A stretch of DNA of 64,000 bases. Origin: Cryptomeria japonica (Eukaryota > Streptophyta > Pinopsida > Cupressales > Cupressaceae). Location of the stretch: the NCBI RefSeq assembly GCF_030272615.1, contig NC_081407.1, positions 438,927,230 through 438,991,229 of the forward strand, given 5' to 3'. The first letter of the stretch is position 1, and each line of letters begins with the position of its first letter. Shown here piece by piece: positions 62,106 through 64,000 of the stretch. The notes beneath the pieces are model-generated. The model was not told where the DNA came from. It made no database searches and saw only the letters and a program-made list of their open reading frames with translations. A program made the position numbers and the translations under genes.

Positions 62106-63171
62106 TGTTGGTGTTTTCCATCTAGTGGTCAGAATTGAGATAGTTTCAAAGTTTCACTGCATTCACTGTTCTGAGCTAGATGGCCAATTAACAAGAATTC
62201 CAAGAACAAGGAATTCTTCTACACTTCGGGCTCTACAAAACCTAGGCAGGTAAACCTATAGGATATTCATGAAAGTAATACAATTCTTACAAAACCTCCC
62301 TTACAAGAAGATGATTCCAAGAATTCTACACCAATACACATATATAAGTGCCTAAAGACTTCATTCCATTCCCATGTAAAGTTATATTGGCTTCTAAGAA
62401 AACAAGGACATAAACATAAAACTGAAAACAAAAGAAAGATTTAATAATTTACAAATTCAGTTGTCTAAAAGATCACAACAGAGAGAAGATCAATGCTTAT
62501 CCCGGTCTACAGAGTCTATTTCCCTTAATTTCAACAACTCCACAATCATTCACAAATATAGATGCCTTACACCCATATCCAACAATTCATATTATGAATC
62601 GTACCCATAGGATCTTTGCCATTTTATCACCTTCTGCAACACCTAGCAAGAATTTAATCTTCTCCTTGAAAAGAACCCTAACTAAGTAGATACACATTCA
62701 CATATGACTGTGAAGACAATACCCATTTACCCTTAATAAACAGGAATCATGACCGGAAATAGGATGCACAAAGAGATGAAACATGATATGATTTTCATTA
62801 ACTCAAAGTTGTGAACATGCAATCCAGAAAAAAAAACATCAAAACCCTATACTTAGAAAAATTACTTTGAATATCCATCTATTATGAAATCTCTAAACCC
62901 TTTTGTCAATTAGCCCTTATTTCCTTTTATAGAACAAGGAGCAAAACAAGCTTCAGGCTAAGACAAATGTCAAAATTACATTACTTCACATGAGAATATG
63001 ATGTAGTATCTTTTTAATTCAAACAAAGATGCCACGCCTTAACAGAACAAAAATTCAGCTTCTAAAAAAAAATGCAACCACCTACTCCAAGTGATCTTCA
63101 ATCTTAACCAGAATCCAGCTCCTCAAATGTCCTTAACTGAGCAATGCATCTCATGCCATCTATGAACTACA
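62106..63171 (-). mobile_element. 3' LTR of a minus-strand element running off the window
   Basis: Fossil. About 1.07 kb. The minus-strand end is GGAAAACACCAACA and the start is near TGTAGTTCATAG. It interrupts the Copia gag and lies directly downstream of the open regions at 63183-63977 in the same orientation. Start edge approximate. Confidence 0.5.
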
Positions 63172-63182
63172 AAACCTGTTGG

Positions 63183-63977
63183 TCATTCAACATTTTTGAT
63201 CAACTGTACATGGTTAGGACCTTCCTTACACTTATCATCAATAACAACCCTGACACCTGTGACAAATTTGGAATAAGTTATTTCGGTTACAATTAATTTG
63301 TCTATAGCTGAATAATATACAAGCTCATTTATATAATTATTTTCCATCACTTTCTGAATAGAAACATTAATTATTTCTTCATATTCCTTTCTCCATTCAT
63401 CAAAGGATTTTAATTCTAAATTTTGATTATGGAGGGGAGGAATAGTCCAATGCTTTAAGTCATTAAAGCTTTGTATTCTTTCCTTGATTGCCCCATCTTT
63501 ATCTTCTAAGTAATAGATTTCACTAGCCAACAATCCATATGCTTTGCAAAACTCTAATAATGGTTGTGGTGGCCTAGACATATATTGAACTGAAATACTT
63601 AGATCCTTAATCTTTAGTCCCAAGGCCTTCCATCCTTCAAAAATTTCCTTTAAGTTAGCCAAAAACTTAGAGCACTAAACAACTCCCTCAGAGAGAATAC
63701 AAAAATACTTATAAACATCCTCGATCTTATTTAGAATTATTTTCAGCAAATGTGACAAGGTTCCCTTAATCACAGTTAACACATTGCCTTTCATCATTGA
63801 TTCCATTGTCATAATTTGTCGATCTCTAACCTGCATTTTTTGTTGAAAATCAATTACCTTTTGTTTCAAGGCTTGCATTTGTTTGACACTCTTTGATGAT
63901 TCTCCTTGTGTAATCATAGGAGGAAATGTCATTGTCTTCTTTTCCAACTCCTTGAGCCGAGAATTCTTCATCTTCAT
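63183..63977 (-). mobile_element. Open regions of the minus-strand LTR element
   Basis: Fossil. Two stretches, 63675-63977 (Lys/Met/Gln-rich, coiled-coil-like, VKQMQALKQKVIDFQQKM) and 63183-63662 (159 residues, with SISVQYMSRPPQPLLEFC). They lie next to the LTR on the 3' side of the element, where accessory frames of plant LTR elements sit. No family recognised. The rest lies beyond the window. Confidence 0.45.
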
Positions 63978-64000
63978 CTTAGTATAACTATGGTGTATCT

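Noticed and set aside
1-64000. CRISPR arrays, bacterial operons, riboswitches
   Set aside because: Spliced structure, nuclear-type tRNA genes without encoded CCA, and plant retroelements show plant nuclear DNA. No spacer-repeat array was found.

Overview
The window looks like non-genic DNA from a large, repeat-rich seed-plant nuclear genome. A gymnosperm, probably a conifer, is my best guess, but that is inference from style: AT-rich sequence, old nested retroelements, many LTRs, LINEs with RNase H domains, and almost no host genes. No bacterial, organellar or CRISPR feature was seen.

Layout. (1) A duplicated block recurs at about 1-4221 plus 9768-10130, 16640-20735, 20736-27260, 38683-39261 and 43781-46765. 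Three copies carry the 3' end of a plus-strand LINE, and three carry a minus-strand tRNA-Val(AAC) gene. (2) The first copy is interrupted at 4222-9767 by a composite insert. In order it holds a cluster of inverted motifs, a 359-bp tandem array, an AT-rich minisatellite, an intron-containing gene of unknown family on the minus strand (6826-8931), repeated GGATATCC palindromes and a palindromic AT tract. (3) 10131-16600 holds retroelement debris and the 5' LTR, leader and gag start of a Ty3-like element. (4) 28030-30293 is a solo LTR with a second solo LTR inside it, both with perfect 5-bp target duplications. (5) 32345-43662 holds two partial copies of one minus-strand L1-type LINE. One 18-bp target duplication encloses the pair, and a 579-bp piece of the duplicated block separates them. 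(6) 46770-49260 holds a minus-strand LTR and a Ty3 RNase H piece. (7) A plus-strand LINE (49270-50414 and 57169-57520) is split by an LTR element at 50415-57168 whose recognisable parts are four zinc knuckles and a long accessory open region, with no polymerase domains seen. (8) 58502-64000 holds Copia LTR, leader and gag sequence interrupted by a minus-strand LTR and by a further LTR element that runs off the window.

The only candidates for living genes are the three tRNA-Val genes (the second is best) and the seven-exon minus-strand gene. In that gene every clear exon junction keeps the reading frame, but an in-frame TAG interrupts the first coding exon. The most informative history is in the LINE pair: LINE insertion, then LINE decay and a solo LTR inside it, then a partial duplication that copied the lesions and broke inside the solo LTR.
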